Positions 62,654 through 64,000 of a stretch of DNA of 64,000 bases are shown here, piece by piece. This DNA is from Desulfarculus baarsii DSM 2075 (GTDB lineage Bacteria; Desulfobacterota; Desulfarculia; Desulfarculales; Desulfarculaceae), in the NCBI RefSeq assembly GCF_000143965.1, contig NC_014365.1, forward strand, positions 2,569,501-2,633,500, in the 5' to 3' direction. Positions within the stretch are counted from its first letter, which is position 1. Each line of letters starts with the position of its first letter. The notes below the pieces were generated by a model. The model was not told the DNA's origin. It made no database searches and saw nothing but the letters and a program-made list of their open reading frames with translations. The position numbers and the translations under genes are program-made.

Positions 62654-63787
62654 TCAGCGGGCGTGGTCCACGGGCGCGGCCAGCGAGGCCCACAGCAACA
62701 CGTCGGGATTGAAGCGCCGCAGGCGCGGCGCGCCCAACTCGATGGCCTGGGCCATGGCGGCCACCCCAGCCCCGCCCAGCATGGGCGCGGCCGTGGCCCC
62801 GCCGAGGAGCTTTGGCGCGAAGAAATACATCACCTCGTCCACCAGCCCCTGGGACAAAAAGCCCCAGGCCAGCGTGGCCCCGCCCTCCAGCAGCATGCCG
62901 ATCACCCCGCGCCGGCCCAGATGATCCAACAACTCGGCCAGGTCCAGCCCGCCGCCCGCCGCCGGCGAAAGACGCAGCACCTCCGCGCCGACCGCCCGCA
63001 GGCGCTCCATGTCGGCCGGCCGGGCCAGCGGGCCGCAGGCCACCAGGCAGCCGCCGCCGGCCGCCGGGTCAAAGACCTTGGCCCGGTGGTCGATGCGTAG
63101 GCGGCTGTCGACGATCACCCGCAAGGGATCGCGGCCGCCGGGCAGACGGCAGGTGAGCTGGGGGTCGTCGACCAGGGCCGTGCCCACGCCCACGCAGACG
63201 CAATCGCACCAGCCGCGCAGGCGGTGGACAAAGCGCCGGCTGGCCGGGCCGGTGATCCAACGGCTGTCGCCGCTGGCCGTGGCGGTCTTGCCGTCGAGGG
63301 TGGCGGCGGTTTTGAGGATGACGTGGGGCCGGCCCTTGGTGATGTGGGTCAGAAAAAAACGATGCTCAAAGGCGCACTGCTCGGCCAGCACGCCGGCCTC
63401 CACCGCCAGGCCGCGACCGGCCAGAAAGGCCCCGCCGCCGCCGGCCACCGTGGGGTTGGGATCGCCGGCGCCGTAGACCACCCTGGCCACGCCGGCCCGC
63501 AAAATGGCCTGGGTGCAGGGCGGGGTTGCGCCCTGGTGATTGCAGGGCTCCAGGGTGACGTAGAGGGTCGCGCCCCTGGCCGCCGCGCCAGCCTGGGCCA
63601 GGGCCAGGGGCTCGGCGTGGGGCTGGCCTTTTTTGACGTGCCAGCCCCGGCCGACGATGCGGCCCTCGGCCACGACCAGCGCGCCCACGGCCGGATTGGG
63701 CGAACTGCGGCCCAGCCCACGGCGGGTCAGGGCCAGGGCCCGCGCCATGAAGTGGCGGTCGAGGCGCTGTTGGTCGGCTTGCTCCAT
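62654..63787 (-). CDS. ribD: RibD, bifunctional pyrimidine deaminase/reductase
   Basis: This 377-aa enzyme performs the second and third steps after GTP cyclohydrolase II. The N-terminal deaminase domain has the zinc motif HAEPLAL with PCNHQGATPPC (about residues 55-95). The C-terminal reductase has VILKTAATLDGKTATASGDS, then RWITGPASR and MLLEGGATLAWGFLSQGLVD. It begins 6 bases after nrdR. Confidence 0.95.
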   Translation of the reverse strand: MEQADQQRLDRHFMARALALTRRGLGRSSPNPAVGALVVAEGRIVGRGWHVKKGQPHAEPLALAQAGAAARGATLYVTLEPCNHQGATPPCTQAILRAGVARVVYGAGDPNPTVAGGGGAFLAGRGLAVEAGVLAEQCAFEHRFFLTHITKGRPHVILKTAATLDGKTATASGDSRWITGPASRRFVHRLRGWCDCVCVGVGTALVDDPQLTCRLPGGRDPLRVIVDSRLRIDHRAKVFDPAAGGGCLVACGPLARPADMERLRAVGAEVLRLSPAAGGGLDLAELLDHLGRRGVIGMLLEGGATLAWGFLSQGLVDEVMYFFAPKLLGGATAAPMLGGAGVAAMAQAIELGAPRLRRFNPDVLLWASLAAPVDHAR

Positions 63788-63793
63788 GGCGCT

Positions 63794-64000
63794 TCAGGCT
63801 GGGCCCGTCTGGCGGTTGGCCAGGATGCGCTCCAGCTCGTGCTTGAACTCCTCGACGTTATGGAACTCTTTGTAGACGCTGGCGAAACGGATATAGGCCA
63901 CGTCGTCCCACTCCTGGAGCTTGTTCATGACCGCCTCGCCCAACTCCCGCGAGGGAATCTCGCGCAGATTGCGCTCTTGAAAGCCGGTCTCCAGCTTGTC
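63794..64000 (-). CDS. nrdR: NrdR, ribonucleotide reductase repressor (3' end only)
   Basis: The last 68 residues of NrdR are encoded here; the N-terminal zinc ribbon lies beyond the window. The ATP-cone part shows [20 protein letters not shown] followed by [20 protein letters not shown], which is diagnostic. NrdR represses ribonucleotide reductase genes when dATP is high. The nrdR-ribD-ribE order is common in proteobacteria. Confidence 0.93.
   Translation of the reverse strand, partial: DKLETGFQERNLREIPSRELGEAVMNKLQEWDDVAYIRFASVYKEFHNVEEFKHELERILANRQTGPA

Overview
The window is high-GC, gene-dense bacterial DNA. Its content fits a motile anaerobic deltaproteobacterium (Desulfobacterota). 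The evidence is a polar-type FlhF/FlhG pair with sigma-28 and near-perfect sigma-54 promoters, CsrA with FliW, a ferredoxin-linked 2-oxoacid oxidoreductase, DsrE-like proteins and futalosine-pathway menaquinone genes. It recalls Desulfarculus-type sulfate reducers, but that placement is inference. I saw no rRNA, tRNA, CRISPR array, insertion sequence or phage gene.

Bases 1-39,500 form one long flagellar and flagellin-modification region. It opens with flhF (3' end), flhG, fliA, a cheY-like gene, a FliL-like gene, two small genes, a FliK-like gene and a stand-alone FlhB C-domain gene. A sigma-54 promoter at 5611 then starts flgF-flgG-flgA-flgH-flgI-flgJ-flgN-flgK-flgL-csrA-fliW. A FlaG-like gene and flgM run the opposite way from a sigma-28 promoter. 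A second sigma-54 promoter (17188) precedes a chain of overlapping genes: a CgeB-like glycosyltransferase, a Maf/DUF115 protein, GT2-TPR, GT4 and GT9 enzymes, an unknown helical protein, a Maf-N/CgeB fusion and a FliT-like chaperone. On the minus strand fliD-fliS has its own sigma-54 promoter. A large GT2-TPR protein ends in what looks like a dead phosphatase-fold domain. Three flagellin genes follow, each with its own sigma-28 promoter and terminator. This reads as a graded programme: sigma-54 for hook, rod, cap and glycosylation; sigma-28 for filament and FlgM; CsrA/FliW probably for flagellin translation.

Bases 39,500-49,200 are mixed. They hold a diguanylate cyclase, a DUF190-CrcB fluoride pair, a four-subunit 2-oxoacid:ferredoxin oxidoreductase operon ending in a double-ACT protein, an orphan LivK-type binding protein, three small genes of which two look DsrE-like, and a heparinase-like protein that seems to lack its catalytic residues.

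Bases 49,200-64,000 are housekeeping: ppx/gppA-guaB-guaA-dnaE on the plus strand, converging on a long minus-strand run nrdR-ribD-ribE-GNAT-ribBA-ribH-nusB-tetR-mqnB-mqnD (riboflavin and menaquinone synthesis).

The best candidates for new biology are the sigma-54-driven glycosylation island with its unusual domain fusions, the GT2-TPR-pseudophosphatase protein, and the combined sigma-28/CsrA control inferred for three mosaic flagellins.
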